A stretch of DNA of 22,841 nt from Gelria sp. (GCA_012839665.1 DUMX01000263.1:1-22841); one strand, 5' to 3'. Numbered from the stretch's first letter, positions 1 to 8,025 are shown. The notes: generated from the letters alone by a model not told the origin. A program made the numbers and translations.

Positions 1-363
<363 letters not shown>

Positions 364-485
364 AAAGTTATTTCCTAGCCTTTTGTTTTAAGGCTTTTGG
401 TTATCCGTTTTTTGGAGTCATGGCTGGCATCTCCTTTTTATTAAAAGAAAATGTAGTTCCACTTCTCCCGCACTTTAAGCCTTGC

Positions 486-530
486 TGTTCAGTTTTATCA
501 AGAGCTTGCCGCCCCTTTACTCATGGGGCG
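486..530 (-). promoter_or_regulatory. rRNA leader: boxB-like hairpin and boxA-like antitermination site
   Basis: Just after the predicted start of the rRNA transcript the minus strand has a 6-bp stem CGCCCC/GGGGCG (530-525 with 515-510). It is followed by GCTCTTGATAAAACTG, which resembles the boxA element of Firmicutes rRNA leaders. The order (promoter, hairpin, boxA, 16S) is the one expected for Nus-factor antitermination. A second small hairpin, AGCCTT/AAGGCT, lies at 378-396 next to the mature 16S end. The match is by eye. Confidence 0.55.
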
Positions 531-538
531 CAAAACAT

Positions 539-567
539 ATAATATCATGCCCCTGTTTCTATGTCAA
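539..567 (-). promoter_or_regulatory. sigma-A promoter of the rRNA operon
   Basis: On the minus strand a perfect -35 TTGACA (567-562) is separated by 17 bp from a -10 TATTAT (544-539). Transcription would start near 532 and run into the 16S leader. A strong near-consensus promoter is expected for an rrn operon. Confidence 0.85.
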
Positions 568-598
568 GCATTCTTATCTGCATTTTCGGGCATAAAAT

Positions 599-630
599 AA
601 GTACTTCGCGTTTCGCTTACGCAAGTACTT
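599..630. repeat. imperfect hairpin between the kor operon and the rRNA promoter
   Basis: AAGTACTTCGCG and CGCAAGTACTT form an inverted repeat with a one-base bulge and a short loop. On the plus strand it is followed by a T-run, on the minus strand by a weaker ATTTTAT. It may be a second terminator for the kor operon, shielding the rRNA promoter from read-through. No plus-strand gene precedes it. Confidence 0.5.
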
Positions 631-705
631 TTTTATTATATATCGAAGTTCATCATTTGACAACATGTTTTATTTTCTACCCCAGATTTTCTCCGTAAAA
701 CTAGA

Positions 706-731
706 ATCCCCGCTTTTTAAAAAGCGGGGAT
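706..731 (-). terminator. terminator of the kor operon
   Basis: A perfect 26-bp palindrome (ATCCCCGCTTTTT and its reverse complement) sits 7 bases beyond the last kor stop codon. The T-rich part falls within the stem and the downstream tract is short, so it may also act as an RNA-stabilising hairpin. Confidence 0.6.
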
Positions 732-737
732 GTAACA

Positions 738-1001
738 TTACAATGCTTTTTTCTTACGGATTCTTTCTATTAGAATAGCACAATCGGGACAGACCATTTC
801 ACAGATATTGCAAGCTATACAGCTATCTTCATCTTTCGGTTTAACAGTGGGGGTGCCGTAGACTCCCAGTTTGTCTGACCATACCAGTACGGCATTGGGG
901 CACTTTTCTTTACACAGACCACATCCCTTGCAGTAATCCGGAAATATATAAAATATTGCTTTTTCCAGAGGGAAAGTTATCGGTTGTAGTTCTTTACTCA
1001 T
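738..1001 (-). CDS. korD: 2-oxoacid:ferredoxin oxidoreductase, delta (ferredoxin-like) subunit
   Basis: An 87-residue protein with two complete 4Fe-4S motifs, CxxCxxCxxxC at C24-C34 and C61-C71. It is the electron-transfer subunit that carries electrons from the TPP-bound intermediate to soluble ferredoxin. It is the last gene of a four-gene kor operon, one base after the gamma stop, and is followed by a hairpin terminator. The order alpha-beta-gamma-delta differs from the gamma-delta-alpha-beta order of the two other oxidoreductases in this window. The substrate (2-oxoglutarate or a branched-chain 2-oxoacid) cannot be decided from this small subunit. Confidence 0.9.
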   Translation of the reverse strand: MSKELQPITFPLEKAIFYIFPDYCKGCGLCKEKCPNAVLVWSDKLGVYGTPTVKPKDEDSCIACNICEMVCPDCAILIERIRKKKAL

Positions 1002-1002
1002 A

Positions 1003-1581
1003 TTAGCGCACCCCTTCCTTCAAAGACTCCTCCGCCATTTTTTTACCTATTTCCAGCGCTTTATAGTTTAGTGTTCTAAGATCCGGGTTTTGTTCAAATT
1101 TGTAACCTAGTTTGCTTTCCAGGGCTTTTTTAGCAGCTTCAAAATCTACTATATTAGTAAGACCTATCACTGCACCCATAATAATAATGTTAAAAACCCG
1201 GGGGTGCAATTCCTTATTGGCGGTATCAACGGCTGGCAGGCCTATTATTTTCTTGGCCTCTTCAGGTAAATCAATCGCATCTGCATTAAACCCAGAATCA
1301 TAAACAAAAAGGGTATTTTCATCCGAGTAATGTGCTGTACGCCCAACCGCCCTTTCGCTTAGGGCAATAACCACATCTGCTTTGTCGAACTTAGGGGCAC
1401 CTATTTTTTCATCACTAACCTGGATAAAGGCTATGGACACTCCTCCCCTTTGTTCCAGGCCAAAGTTAGGTATATAAATAGTCTGCTTTTCTTCATTGTA
1501 AGCTGCTTCGGCAATTATCTCAGCAACTGATTGCACTCCTTGACCACCTTCTCCAGCCAGTGCTATTTTCACCAAAGCCAT
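1003..1581 (-). CDS. korC: 2-oxoacid:ferredoxin oxidoreductase, gamma subunit
   Basis: A 192-residue protein of the Kor/Por gamma family. It shows the N-terminal glycine motif GEGGQGV at residues 10-16 and the family signature NFGLEQRGG near residue 40, typical of the domain that binds next to the CoA site. Its ATG overlaps the beta stop by one base (TAATG), so the two are probably translationally coupled. The length is normal for the family and no defect is visible. Confidence 0.92.
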   Translation of the reverse strand: MALVKIALAGEGGQGVQSVAEIIAEAAYNEEKQTIYIPNFGLEQRGGVSIAFIQVSDEKIGAPKFDKADVVIALSERAVGRTAHYSDENTLFVYDSGFNADAIDLPEEAKKIIGLPAVDTANKELHPRVFNIIIMGAVIGLTNIVDFEAAKKALESKLGYKFEQNPDLRTLNYKALEIGKKMAEESLKEGVR

Positions 1582-2342
1582 TATTTCCCCCCCTTTCCAA
1601 AGGGGTTTTTTATTTCTCCTACGGGGAAATAATGCTCCATCTCATCCTCCAAGAAGCGCCAGGTCTGTAGGGCATTAGTCCTCCAATTGGTGGGACAGGT
1701 AGAAAGCACTTCAACAAAGGAAAAACCATTACCTTCTATTTGATTGCGCAAAGCGTTTCTAATAAATCTTCTTAACTGGTTATACTTTGATACTGTAGCT
1801 CTGGCCACATAGGCGCTATCAGGAGTAACTTGGGCAACGAACTCCGGTCCTTTGGTAGGATAACCGGTCACTTCCGGATCTCTGCCAAAAGGGGAAGTTT
1901 CGGTTTTCTGTCCGGGAAGGGTTGTGGGCGCCATTTGTCCACCAGTCATCCCGTAGTTGGTATTATTAACTAGTATTAAGGTAACTTTCTCATTTCGTAC
2001 TGCAGCATTCAGCAAATGCTGAGAACCAATGGAGTATCCGCCTCCATCTCCCATATATCCTATAGTTATAAGTTCTGGCCGCGCTCTTTTTATCCCTACC
2101 ATAACCGGAGTAGTCCTGCCATGATGGGTCTGAGTACTGTCACAAGCAAAGAAATCCCAGGAAAGCAAGGAACAGCCTATGTCACAACCAAATATGGTTT
2201 TATCCTGAATTTCTAGTTCATCTATGGCTTCACCCAGAGCTTTTAGTACAATTCCGTGCCCACAGCCGGGGCAGAATTTATGCGGTTTGGAAGGTAAATA
2301 CCATGATTTTGGTGTTGGTGGTACTACCATCTGCGTTTGCAT
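1581..2342 (-). CDS. korB: 2-oxoacid:ferredoxin oxidoreductase, beta (TPP-binding) subunit
   Basis: A 253-residue TPP-binding subunit. CPGCGHG near residues 24-30 and GCDIGC near 52-57 carry conserved cysteines. The TPP/Mg motif begins GDGGGYSIG near residue 98 and ends at NNTNYGMTGGQ near 126. The last part is typical of the Kor/Vor-type beta subunit and differs from the NEAY...TG form in the two other beta subunits here. It makes the catalytic centre together with alpha. It lies 14 bases after the alpha stop. Its short length fits the Kor class rather than the roughly 310-residue Por class. Confidence 0.93.
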   Translation of the reverse strand: MQTQMVVPPTPKSWYLPSKPHKFCPGCGHGIVLKALGEAIDELEIQDKTIFGCDIGCSLLSWDFFACDSTQTHHGRTTPVMVGIKRARPELITIGYMGDGGGYSIGSQHLLNAAVRNEKVTLILVNNTNYGMTGGQMAPTTLPGQKTETSPFGRDPEVTGYPTKGPEFVAQVTPDSAYVARATVSKYNQLRRFIRNALRNQIEGNGFSFVEVLSTCPTNWRTNALQTWRFLEDEMEHYFPVGEIKNPFGKGGK

Positions 2343-2356
2343 TAATATACCCCCTT

Positions 2357-3448
2357 CTAGAGAATGCTCTTTACTTTGCTAACGATGTCATTATCGACTA
2401 TTCCAACACCCGGCATAAATAGGGTTTCGATTTTGGCAGTTTCGCCATAAATCTCTTGCCTGGTTAAACGATAAAATTGACCATAGGCCGATTCTGCTAT
2501 TAGCAGCTTTTTGGCACCACTTCGGGCTATGGCTGCACGAAGTGCTTTTTCCGGATAGGGTCTAAGCGTAATAGGCCTAAAATAACCAGCTTTAATACCC
2601 TGAGCCCGCAAGGCTTCTACCGCATCATCCGCTGCCCTGGATACTACTCCATGGGACAGTATAATTATTTCAGCATCTTCACAATGTTTTTCCTCGTATT
2701 CTACTACTTCCGGTGATATGCTTTCATATTCAGCAGAGATTTCCATCACCACATCATACAATTCTTCTTCCATGCTATATATGTTACATAAGTGCTGGGG
2801 ACCTCGGTCAGCAGAACTAATACTGCCCTCCAGCCCTACCAGGGGATAAGTATCAACTATTTCAATTCCTCGGGTCTCGGGATCATATAATTCGAGTGGT
2901 TCACGCATTTTGGCCTGATAACCGTCACCTAAAATAAATGTGGGGAATCTGTACTTCCAAGCAGTGTTAAATCCTTTGATAACATAATCAAATATTTCCT
3001 GGTGGGTAGCAGTAGAATATACGATGCGATGCCCTTCCCCATTCCCTCCAAATGTAGTCAACGTTACTTCCTGTTGGGAATAGATTACTGTCCCTGAAGA
3101 TGGTCCCCCCCGTTGCTGAATTACCGCTAACAAGGGTAGCCTCATGCCTTCAGCCATACCGAAAGGCTCTTGCATTAAGACATTACCTGGTCCGGCAGTG
3201 GCAGTAAAAGCCTTCTTCCCACTCTGAACTGCTCCGCAAACGGTAAAACCTGCCGATATTTCATCTTCGGTTTGTAAAAAACCCCGTCCATACTGTGGGG
3301 CCAAACGAGTCCAGTAATGCATTATCTCGTTCTGGGGGGTAATAGGATAGCCAAACATAATATCAGCGCCGGAAACTAGTGCTGCCCAGGCTGCTGTCTC
3401 ATTACCAGTCATAAACGCTTTTTTATTCTCGGTGATGACTTGTTGCAT
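2357..3448 (-). CDS. korA: 2-oxoacid:ferredoxin oxidoreductase, alpha subunit (Kor/Vor type)
   Basis: A 363-residue alpha subunit with the family hallmark YPITP at residues 34-38, a conserved Glu near residue 62 in TEDEISA, and the C-terminal transketolase-like domain (RPITLRPYP near 295). The enzyme reversibly decarboxylates a 2-oxoacid to acyl-CoA, CO2 and reduced ferredoxin in the cytoplasm. The ATG at 3448 has a good ribosome site, GGGAGGTG, ten bases upstream. A P-loop NTPase gene precedes it by 57 bases, probably in the same transcript. Substrate is uncertain: the family includes enzymes for 2-oxoglutarate and for 2-oxoisovalerate. Confidence 0.93.
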   Translation of the reverse strand: MQQVITENKKAFMTGNETAAWAALVSGADIMFGYPITPQNEIMHYWTRLAPQYGRGFLQTEDEISAGFTVCGAVQSGKKAFTATAGPGNVLMQEPFGMAEGMRLPLLAVIQQRGGPSSGTVIYSQQEVTLTTFGGNGEGHRIVYSTATHQEIFDYVIKGFNTAWKYRFPTFILGDGYQAKMREPLELYDPETRGIEIVDTYPLVGLEGSISSADRGPQHLCNIYSMEEELYDVVMEISAEYESISPEVVEYEEKHCEDAEIIILSHGVVSRAADDAVEALRAQGIKAGYFRPITLRPYPEKALRAAIARSGAKKLLIAESAYGQFYRLTRQEIYGETAKIETLFMPGVGIVDNDIVSKVKSIL

Positions 3449-3505
3449 TTATATAAACACCTCCCATTTTAATCGATTAACAAAGCCATAATTCTTGCTA
3501 TTATC

Positions 3506-4189
3506 CTACCATAAAGCCTGCGGCATATACCTGTGTATAAATTTGACTGGAAGATTAAATTCTTCGATTTTGATATAATTACTCATATCTTCGGCAACCG
3601 CCATGTAGTTTACCGGGATATTTAGTTGCCGGGCTGCAGCTAAAATTTCATTGTTACCCTGTTTAATTATATCCACTGTAGTTTGGTCTCCTAAATGAGT
3701 ATTGGCAACTATAGCATCCACCCGACCCAAGTTTTTAATATACTCAATAATCCGTTGGCGGCTACCAGTCATAGGGCGAGCATAATTTATTACGGCGATA
3801 ACTCGTAATTCATTTGATTCCAAGGCCCCTTCAACCAGGTTCAAGGTTTGCGCCCCATAAACACCATAACCAATATCCAGTATAATATCGCCTTCGCGCC
3901 AGAGAGCCCACCGGGCGGCTGGGTTAAGCATAGCTCCCGTTTCTCCCAAACCGAAAGCATTTTCTCTGGAATAGCCAATTATTATGAGGCCCTTTTCTTC
4001 CAGCATTTTTTTAAGAGGTCTTAAGGTGTAAAAGGGCTCTACTGTATCCAAATCTACCAGGGTTACCATACGTCCCTGGAATTTAAGTTCTAGAGCCCGG
4101 TTTATTGCCAATTCGCTTTTGCCACTGGCGTACTCTCCAACATATGCTTCTACCACGCGGGGGGAATGTTTTAGGGTAAAAACAAACAC
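3506..4189 (-). CDS. P-loop NTPase of unknown function, first gene of the kor operon
   Basis: A protein of up to 227 residues with a clear Walker A, GEYASGKS at residues 18-25, followed by a DLD acidic motif near 46-48. This resembles the MinD/CobQ-like nucleotide-binding fold, but no precise family is recognised. No membrane segment or metal site is evident. It stands between its own promoter (4228-4257) and korA, so it may help assemble or regulate the oxidoreductase, which is inference only. The start is odd: the only early in-frame start, GTG at 4189, overlaps the AGGAGG ribosome site, and the next GTG (codon 12) lies close to the Walker A. A start nearer codon 12 is possible. Confidence 0.75.
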   Translation of the reverse strand: MFVFTLKHSPRVVEAYVGEYASGKSELAINRALELKFQGRMVTLVDLDTVEPFYTLRPLKKMLEEKGLIIIGYSRENAFGLGETGAMLNPAARWALWREGDIILDIGYGVYGAQTLNLVEGALESNELRVIAVINYARPMTGSRQRIIEYIKNLGRVDAIVANTHLGDQTTVDIIKQGNNEILAAARQLNIPVNYMAVAEDMSNYIKIEEFNLPVKFIHRYMPQALW

Positions 4190-4227
4190 CTCCTAAAAAA
4201 TGCATACAAATTGAGTTAATTGTTAAT

Positions 4228-4257
4228 AGTATAGATTATGTCTTAAATGTGAGTCAA
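4228..4257 (-). promoter_or_regulatory. promoter of the P-loop/kor operon
   Basis: On the minus strand TTGACT (4257-4252) is followed after 18 bp by TATACT (4233-4228). This would start transcription near 4221, about 30 bases before the AGGAGG ribosome site of the P-loop gene. Confidence 0.55.
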
Positions 4258-4463
4258 TAGTTATCTTATTTAGGTAAATGTTACTCATATTTGTCTCGTA
4301 AGCAATAATAAAGCTACTATTATTAAGCCAGCTTTGCTATAAATTTTTAGATTAAATTAAATAATACACGTTTTTCCGTCTTTGGTGCACTGTTTTTTTG
4401 TTAATTTTATATTAAGAAATGATTAAATACGTAAATAGGTTTTGTTATATTGATTGTTTTTAT

Positions 4464-4494
4464 AAACAAAAAAAAGGCCGGTGCAGGGCCTTTT
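4464..4494 (-). terminator. Rho-independent terminator after bofA
   Basis: On the minus strand AAAAGGCC pairs with GGCCTTTT around a 7-base loop and is followed by a long T-tract. It begins 26 bases past the bofA stop and ends the dnaX-bofA transcript. Confidence 0.88.
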
Positions 4495-4519
4495 GGTTTT
4501 TCAATTAATTTTGTCCTGG

Positions 4520-4786
4520 CTATATAAGCAATAACTGCAGGCAGATAAGTAAAATTACACCCGGTATACCTAAAAACCCAGCAACAAGAATGCTAATAAC
4601 ATTAATCGGTAAAGAGAAATCGAAATATGAAGCAGGATAATTAAATACTAATAATAGGACTAAGCCTATCGCCGAGTTTATTAATAGTTTCCATAATAGT
4701 TTAACTGGTTTAATAAAAACTTGAGCTACTATATAAAGTATAACCAGTAAAAATAAGGCCGCGATAATAACATTTAAAATTTCCAT
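4520..4786 (-). CDS. bofA: BofA family sigma-K processing regulator
   Basis: An 88-residue, very hydrophobic protein with an N-terminal membrane segment (about 5-25), a second (about 38-50) and the conserved C-terminal stretch LPINVISILVAGFLGIPGV typical of BofA. In Bacillus, BofA sits in the outer forespore membrane with SpoIVFA and holds the SpoIVFB protease inactive until the forespore signal releases pro-sigma-K processing. The gene is the last of the SRP RNA-dnaX-ybaB-recR-yaaL-bofA series, the order known from B. subtilis. It implies that the organism is, or descends from, an endospore former. Confidence 0.9.
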   Translation of the reverse strand: MEILNVIIAALFLLVILYIVAQVFIKPVKLLWKLLINSAIGLVLLLVFNYPASYFDFSLPINVISILVAGFLGIPGVILLICLQLLLI

Positions 4787-4803
4787 TACCTAACCCCATT
4801 TCG

Positions 4804-5076
4804 CTAATTTTGCCGGGAATATGATGGCGAACCATACTCTTGCTTTGTTTTTTTAAAAAGATAATTATAACGTTTCTCAGCAGCATTGATACTATAGATA
4901 GCACAATCTACCATTTCTTCATCGGCTACCCGGGTAAACATATTATAAGCACACATCAGTTCCTGGTGGGCCTCTTTCAATAATTCCTGATTTGAAAACT
5001 CGGTTTTTTCCACCGGGTTTTTAGCTAATAAACAGCAAGCTTTTAACCGGCTATACAGCCTGGACCATGTTTCCAT
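4804..5076 (-). CDS. yaaL: YaaL-like DUF2508 protein
   Basis: A 90-residue, mostly helical soluble protein of the DUF2508/YaaL family. The signature is the C-terminal pattern with VDCAIYSINAAEKRYNYL, matching the family's conserved D-x-A-I-Y...A-E-x-R-Y-x-Y-L. Function is unknown; its conserved place between recR and bofA is the main clue. The ATG at 5076 is preferred because AGGAGG lies 7 bases upstream. An in-frame ATG 18 bases earlier would lie upstream of that site. The ribosome site is buried in a 14-bp stem (5081-5130), so translation is probably coupled to recR. Confidence 0.85.
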   Translation of the reverse strand: METWSRLYSRLKACCLLAKNPVEKTEFSNQELLKEAHQELMCAYNMFTRVADEEMVDCAIYSINAAEKRYNYLFKKTKQEYGSPSYSRQN

Positions 5077-5080
5077 AAAT

Positions 5081-5130
5081 AAACCTCCTGGCATGTTTTA
5101 CTGTGTTATCCATCCTATGCCAGGAGGTTT
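5081..5130 (-). promoter_or_regulatory. 14-bp hairpin masking the yaaL ribosome binding site
   Basis: AAACCTCCTGGCAT (minus strand, 5130-5117) is perfectly complementary to ATGCCAGGAGGTTT (5094-5081), with a 22-base loop. The second arm contains the AGGAGG of yaaL. The hairpin starts 9 bases after the recR stop, so a ribosome finishing recR would overlap and open its first arm. Confidence 0.8.
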
Positions 5131-5139
5131 GTTTTTATG

Positions 5140-5733
5140 TTATATTTCTTTACGTCCTTCCAGGGCTCGGCGCAGGGTGATTTCATCAGCAAACTCAATG
5201 TCGCCTCCTACTGGTAAACCGTGGGCCAGACGAGTAGCTTTAACTCCATGGTTAGCTACTATTCCAGCCAAATAGCGCGCGATGACTTCCCCTTCAATAT
5301 CCGGATTAAGAGCCAGTACTACTTCTTTGACAGCACCTGTCTCCAACTGTTCAATAAAGGGTTCCAGATTTAATTCTTCCAAACTGTTGTCCCCCATCAG
5401 GTTAAAATTTCTATTTAAAACATAATACCTGCCCCTATATCCTGTACGTTCTATAGCAATAATGTCACTAGCTTCCTCGGCTATGCACAGAATATTTTTG
5501 TCTCTGGTCTCATCCAGGCAGATAGCACAGGGATTGGTATCAGTCAAGTAGCCGCAACGGGAGCAGGGAAAAACTTTTTCCTGGGCATCGATTATAGCCT
5601 GGGCTAGTTGCCGAACTTCTCCAGGCGGCATTTTTAATATATACAAAGCTAATCTTTGGGCCGTCTTGGGTCCAATAGTAGGCAGTTTAAGTAATTGGTC
5701 TATAAGATTTTCCAGGGGCCGGGCCAGTCTCAT
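5140..5733 (-). CDS. recR: recombination mediator RecR
   Basis: A 197-residue protein of normal RecR length. An N-terminal helix-hairpin-helix (LPTIGPKTAQRLA, about 18-30) is followed by a four-cysteine zinc finger (C57, C60, C69, C72) and a Toprim domain that starts near ILCIAEEASD. The C-terminal Walker-B-like region has GLPVGGD. RecR works with RecO (and RecF) to load RecA on gapped single-stranded DNA. The ATG at 5733 has GGAGG close upstream, and the gene follows ybaB by 11 bases as in most bacteria. No defect is visible. Confidence 0.97.
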   Translation of the reverse strand: MRLARPLENLIDQLLKLPTIGPKTAQRLALYILKMPPGEVRQLAQAIIDAQEKVFPCSRCGYLTDTNPCAICLDETRDKNILCIAEEASDIIAIERTGYRGRYYVLNRNFNLMGDNSLEELNLEPFIEQLETGAVKEVVLALNPDIEGEVIARYLAGIVANHGVKATRLAHGLPVGGDIEFADEITLRRALEGRKEI

Positions 5734-5744
5734 CTCGAGTCCTC

Positions 5745-6074
5745 CTACAACCCGGGGATGTTGAAGCCGCCGGTGATTTTGGACATTTCTTCAGAAACCA
5801 TTTCCTGGGATTGCCGAACTCCCTCATTAACTGCAGCCATAACCAGGTCTTCCAACATTTCGATATCTTCCGGGTCAACTACCTCGGGGCTAATTTTAAT
5901 TGCTACTAATTCTTGTTTACCATTTATCCTAACTGTAATAGCTCCACCACCAGCCGAGGTTTCAATCTCTCTTTCCCGCAGTTCTTCCTGCATTTTTACA
6001 ATTTGCTCCTGTACCTGCTTGGCTTGTTTTATCATTTTATTCATGGAGCCACGACTACCAGGGTTAAATTTCAT
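5745..6074 (-). CDS. ybaB: YbaB/EbfC family nucleoid-associated protein
   Basis: A 109-residue protein with the YbaB fold: an N-terminal helix rich in K/Q/E (about 11-37), the strand segment SAGGGAITVRINGKQELV (about 40-57) and a C-terminal helical part with PEVVDPEDIEMLEDLVMAA. The family forms dimers that bind DNA, and it is nearly always found between dnaX and recR. AGGAGG lies just upstream of the ATG at 6074. The C-terminus (ITGGFNIPGL) is typical. The precise cellular role in Firmicutes is not settled. Confidence 0.95.
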   Translation of the reverse strand: MKFNPGSRGSMNKMIKQAKQVQEQIVKMQEELREREIETSAGGGAITVRINGKQELVAIKISPEVVDPEDIEMLEDLVMAAVNEGVRQSQEMVSEEMSKITGGFNIPGL

Positions 6075-6086
6075 TTGGTTGCCCTC

Positions 6087-7580
6087 CTAATCCTTTATTT
6101 CTACGATTTCCTCGCCAAAGTACTCTATGGCTTTTTTTACAATAATATCATTATATTGTTCATCATCAAGGAAAACAAACTGTATTTGCACGTTTCGCTT
6201 AAAAATCTCCCGGGCCACGTTTTCTAGCAACTCGCGGTTGTCCTTTTCTTCCATGCGTTCTTTGTGGAAGCGGTAGCCTTTTTTATAGCCTATATAAAGG
6301 ACGTCATCGCGTGCTCCCAACAGTTTGCCCGGGACTAACAAGGCGTGGGTGGGAATGTTTTTTTCCTTTACTCCGGCCAGCAGGCGATTCCATAATACCT
6401 CGCGCGCATCCAGCCTCGCACTCTTGTTTCCAGCCTGTACCTGAACGGTTTGGGCCTGCGGTCGGGTTGGTTGCACTACCGGGGCTTCGGTATCAAATAT
6501 CTGAGCCATTTGCAAGAATGCTACTTCTAGAATAAAGCGATTTCCTTCACTTAATCTTAGTTTATCAGCCGTATCCATCATCAGGTGCAGAGCTTCTAAA
6601 AGCTGATCCTGATTGGTTTGGGATTTTTGCTGCTCTAATAACGGCCTGGCTGCTTCGGTTACTATTATAAAGTCAGCTTTATCACCCATTACCGTATATA
6701 AGAGCAAATCACGTAAATAGAGTGCGCTTTCTCTGGCCAGTTGCTGGGCTTCCTTGCCCTCACCCAAAGCGGTTGCCAGCATCTCAATTATTCCTGCTGT
6801 ATCCTGTTCCAATACCTTTTCCAACAGACGGGCCAGGAAAAGTTCATCCACTAGTCCCAACACATCCAGTACATCTTCTTTTTTTATAACTTTACCTTTA
6901 TAGGAATAAATCTGGTCCAGGGTGCTGAGGGCATCGCGCAGACCACCGTTAGCCCGCCGGGCTATTAACTGCCCCGCTTCTTTATCCAACTCTATGTTAT
7001 CACTTGCCGCTACCTGTTCCAGCCTTTCTAAAATTTCAGTTCCGGTCAGACGGCGGAAACTGTAGGACTGGCAACGGGAACGTATAGTATCCGGTATTTT
7101 TTGGGGCTCAGTGGTAGCAAGAATGAAAATAACTGAATCCGGAGGCTCTTCCAGGGTTTTTAATAATGCATTGAAGGCTTCAGTGGTAAGCATGTGAACT
7201 TCATCTATTATATATACCTTTTTCTTGCCTTGAGCAGGTAAAACCCGTACCTTTTCCCGCAGGTCGCGAATCTCGTCTATTCCTCGATTAGAGGCAGCAT
7301 CTATTTCAATAACATCCATGAAGTTGCCGTTGTTAATATCGGTACAGGAGGAACATTGATTACAGGGTTCTCCTTCTTCGATATTCTCACAGTTAACGGC
7401 TTTGGCAATTATTTTAGCAATACTGGTTTTGCCAGTTCCCCGGGGACCGGAAAATAGATAGGCATGGGTTAATCGCCCCTCTTTAATGGCGTTATACAAG
7501 GCAGTCACAGTTTTCTCCTGTCCTACCACCTCTTTAAAACGCTGGGGACGCCAGGCCCGGTATAAAGCCAGATAAGCCAT
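6087..7580 (-). CDS. dnaX: DNA polymerase III subunit gamma/tau
   Basis: A 497-residue clamp-loader ATPase. It shows Walker A GPRGTGKT at 45-52, the zinc-binding cysteines C64, C73, C76 and C79, Walker B with DEVH at 126-129, and a sensor region with RSRCQSYSF, followed by AAA+ lid and collar domains. A shorter, variable C-terminal part (from about residue 365) starts after a Pro/Gln-rich linker and should contact the polymerase or helicase. It loads the beta clamp as part of the replisome. It follows the SRP RNA gene and starts the dnaX-ybaB-recR-yaaL-bofA run. AAGGAAG lies before the ATG. Confidence 0.97.
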   Translation of the reverse strand: MAYLALYRAWRPQRFKEVVGQEKTVTALYNAIKEGRLTHAYLFSGPRGTGKTSIAKIIAKAVNCENIEEGEPCNQCSSCTDINNGNFMDVIEIDAASNRGIDEIRDLREKVRVLPAQGKKKVYIIDEVHMLTTEAFNALLKTLEEPPDSVIFILATTEPQKIPDTIRSRCQSYSFRRLTGTEILERLEQVAASDNIELDKEAGQLIARRANGGLRDALSTLDQIYSYKGKVIKKEDVLDVLGLVDELFLARLLEKVLEQDTAGIIEMLATALGEGKEAQQLARESALYLRDLLLYTVMGDKADFIIVTEAARPLLEQQKSQTNQDQLLEALHLMMDTADKLRLSEGNRFILEVAFLQMAQIFDTEAPVVQPTRPQAQTVQVQAGNKSARLDAREVLWNRLLAGVKEKNIPTHALLVPGKLLGARDDVLYIGYKKGYRFHKERMEEKDNRELLENVAREIFKRNVQIQFVFLDDEQYNDIIVKKAIEYFGEEIVEIKD

Positions 7581-7654
7581 TATATCTCTTCCTTTCGATT
7601 AGGACTCTCTATATGTTTTCTTGATTCAATCCTGACTTTCCTGCTATAAATCAT

Positions 7655-7687
7655 ATAAAATAGACGCGGAAACCGCGTCTATTTTAT
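7655..7687 (-). terminator. terminator between the SRP RNA gene and dnaX
   Basis: A perfect 15-bp inverted repeat (ATAAAATAGACGCGG and its complement, 3-base loop) lies 13 bases after the 3' end of the SRP RNA on the minus strand. The trailing arm ends in ATTTTAT. It should end the SRP RNA transcript, perhaps incompletely, because no strong separate dnaX promoter is seen. Confidence 0.8.
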
Positions 7688-7700
7688 AATTCATTATTAT

Positions 7701-7970
7701 TGCCGTGCACCTGGCTTCGAGAATATCCTCCAAGCGTTACTTGAACAGTTAACTCCATTCAGGCTACCCTGCGTCACACGGGATTAATCCCTTAGTGCTG
7801 CTTCCTTCCGGACCTGACACGGTTCAAGATGTCCTGTTGCGCCGGACCCAAACTTCTTAGCCACTTATTCAAGCCAGACCTCACAGGATAGACCCTGGGC
7901 TCAGGAATTCGACCCTGCTGTAGCGGGTTGCAGGTTACAAGGCACCGCTAATTCCCCGTCTAGCACGGCA
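7701..7970 (-). ncRNA. ffs: signal recognition particle RNA, large Bacillus type
   Basis: The minus strand carries the invariant SRP domain IV segment GTCCGGAAGGAAGCAGC. The two ends pair (TGCCGTGC at 7970-7963 with GCACGGCA at 7708-7701). The 5' half has the Alu-domain pattern GGGG...TTAGCGGTGCC and the loop region GGGTTCGAAT-like of the B. subtilis scRNA. At about 270 nt it is the large form with an Alu domain, typical of Bacilli and many Clostridia. It binds Ffh to target nascent membrane proteins. Its place directly upstream of dnaX is as in B. subtilis. Confidence 0.95.
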
Positions 7971-7996
7971 AATCTTATTCGTTTATTAGCTTATTT

Positions 7997-8025
7997 ATTG
8001 TACAATCTTTTTCCCAGATTGGCAA
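7997..8025 (-). promoter_or_regulatory. promoter of the SRP RNA gene
   Basis: On the minus strand TTGCCA (8025-8020) is followed after 17 bp by TACAAT (8002-7997). Transcription would begin near 7990, about 20 bases before the paired end of the RNA, which implies a 5' extension that is trimmed, as is known for the B. subtilis RNA. Confidence 0.65.

Larger units (their letters stand above)
4190..4519. other. AT-rich intergenic region between bofA and the P-loop gene
   Basis: About 330 bases with no convincing gene. It holds the bofA-side terminator (4464-4494) and the promoter of the P-loop/kor operon (4228-4257). A weak inverted repeat, AATAATA/TATTATT, lies near 4305-4325. In B. subtilis this is where the rRNA operon follows bofA. 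Nothing else is seen. Confidence 0.6.

Noticed and set aside
5081..5140. Plus-strand terminator (hairpin followed by TTTGTTTTT)
   Set aside because: No plus-strand gene precedes it. Its position over the yaaL ribosome site on the minus strand explains it better.
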